A program made the position numbers and the translations under genes. Source: Alphaproteobacteria bacterium (lineage in GTDB: Bacteria; Pseudomonadota; Alphaproteobacteria; ATCC43930; CGMCC-115725). Taken from it: DNA of 6,043 bases. The notes beneath the pieces are model-generated. The model saw only the letters and a program-made list of their open reading frames with translations. It searched no databases and was not told the DNA's origin. This document shows positions 5,631 to 6,043 of this stretch, piece after piece; positions within the stretch are counted from its first letter, which is position 1; every line of letters starts with the position of its first letter. The stretch spans positions 1-6,043 of the forward strand of contig JASHUO010000212.1 in the NCBI GenBank assembly GCA_030039975.1, written 5' to 3'.

Positions 5631-5645
5631 CGGCAACAATTGCCG
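5631..5645. promoter_or_regulatory. FlbD-like enhancer palindrome 3
   Basis: CGGCAA-CAA-TTGCCG (plus strand) has the same arms and spacer length as palindrome 1 and differs only in the three central bases. Centre-to-centre distance to palindrome 1 is 54 bp, close to five helical turns. It ends one base before the FlaG-like stop codon. Confidence 0.65.
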
Positions 5646-5646
5646 A

Positions 5647-5991
5647 TCACGCGGCGCCGTCGACCTGTGCGCCGCGTTGCGGCTCGATCGCGCTTACGGT
5701 CGCGTTGAACTGCTTGATCACGTATTGCGGCGGAATTTGATCGATGACGAAGCCGGAGACCGGCTCGCGCGCCTCAAGGATCATGCGGCCCGTGCTCGTA
5801 TCGTAGGTCAGCGAGAAGCCGATCGCCGAAGGGCTCGGCGAGGCCGCTGCTGCCGGCGCATCTTGCGCCGGCGCAGGCGTGCGCTGTTCCTCGCCGGCCG
5901 GAGCGGTGCTGGCCGCGGTTTCGGTCGCCTGACGCCCTGTCTGGGGCACTGGCGCCACCGGCAGGGTCGGGGATGTTGACGTAACCGACAC
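5647..5991 (-). CDS. FlaG-domain flagellar protein
   Basis: This encodes 114 residues. Residues 1-56 are rich in Pro, Ala, Ser and Thr and look disordered. Residues 57-95 match the FlaG pattern: a strand (GFSLTYDTSTGRMILEA), then a turn and second strand ending in the hallmark VIDQIPPQYVI (82-92). FlaG proteins are encoded beside flagellin genes and affect filament length or assembly; their exact biochemical role is not settled. The GTG at 5991 is chosen because GGAG lies 7 nt upstream. The same frame is open to the window edge, so an earlier start cannot be fully excluded. No terminator is seen after the stop, and the regulatory region of the flagellin begins immediately. Confidence 0.8.
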   Translation of the reverse strand: MSVTSTSPTLPVAPVPQTGRQATETAASTAPAGEEQRTPAPAQDAPAAAASPSPSAIGFSLTYDTSTGRMILEAREPVSGFVIDQIPPQYVIKQFNATVSAIEPQRGAQVDGAA

Positions 5992-5998
5992 TCGTTTT

Positions 5999-6002
5999 CT
6001 CC
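5999..6002 (-). promoter_or_regulatory. Ribosome binding site supporting the GTG start of the FlaG-domain gene
   Basis: The minus strand reads GGAG here, with a 7-nt spacer to GTG at 5991, which decides between this start and a possible longer reading frame entering from outside the window. Confidence 0.6.
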
Positions 6003-6043
6003 AAGGCTTGCCAGCTAAGCTTCCGGGTTCGGAAACAGGCCAA

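Noticed and set aside
4498..5979. Long plus-strand open frame of 493 codons
   Set aside because: It begins inside the flagellin terminator, runs antisense through flagellin, its promoter and the FlaG-domain gene, and shows only low-complexity Arg-rich sequence.
5992..6043. Open frame continuing upstream of the FlaG-domain start to the window edge
   Set aside because: A GGAG site with 7-nt spacing to GTG gives a good start, and the upstream residues have no recognisable pattern; the window is too short to decide fully.
1..6043. CRISPR arrays, tRNA or rRNA genes, insertion sequences
   Set aside because: No direct-repeat array, tRNA-like cloverleaf, rRNA sequence, transposase motif or terminal inverted repeats were seen.

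Overview
This is a high-GC stretch of an alphaproteobacterial genome holding a flagellin locus, with every supported gene on the minus strand. FlbT and FlaF, which are essentially restricted to Alphaproteobacteria, set the lineage. A sigma-54 promoter with upstream FlbD-like palindromes, plus CtrA-like motifs, points to a Caulobacter-type regulatory logic rather than an enteric or Rhizobium-type one. The genus cannot be named from the sequence.

In order of transcription (right to left): (1) a small FlaG-domain protein (5991 to 5647, GTG start); (2) a 228-nt regulatory region with three 15-bp palindromes built on TGCCG half-sites, a separate 14-bp palindrome, a near-consensus -24/-12 sigma-54 promoter and a leader of about 50 nt; (3) a short 290-residue flagellin (5418 to 4546) closed by a textbook intrinsic terminator; (4) a 265-nt gap with one CtrA-like site; (5) a PAPS-type sulfotransferase (4222 to 3446) and a GT-A-fold glycosyltransferase-like protein (3385 to 2615); (6) a 105-nt gap with a second CtrA-like site; (7) flbT (2509 to 2087) overlapping flaF (2133 to 1714); (8) a GTG-started TPR + OGT/SPINDLY-like glycosyltransferase (1694 to the window edge, C-terminus missing) that resembles the flagellin glycosyltransferase FlmG in architecture.

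Together this reads as a flagellin production and decoration unit. The flagellin is made from its own sigma-54 promoter. FlbT and FlaF act after transcription and at export. The TPR-OGT protein is the best candidate for glycosylating flagellin. The adjacent sulfotransferase and GT-A protein suggest that the glycan, or the flagellin itself, may be further elaborated and sulfated. The sulfation idea is inference from gene order and is the most novel part of the window. The OGT-like protein also lacks several usual UDP-binding residues of its family, which hints at a different sugar donor.
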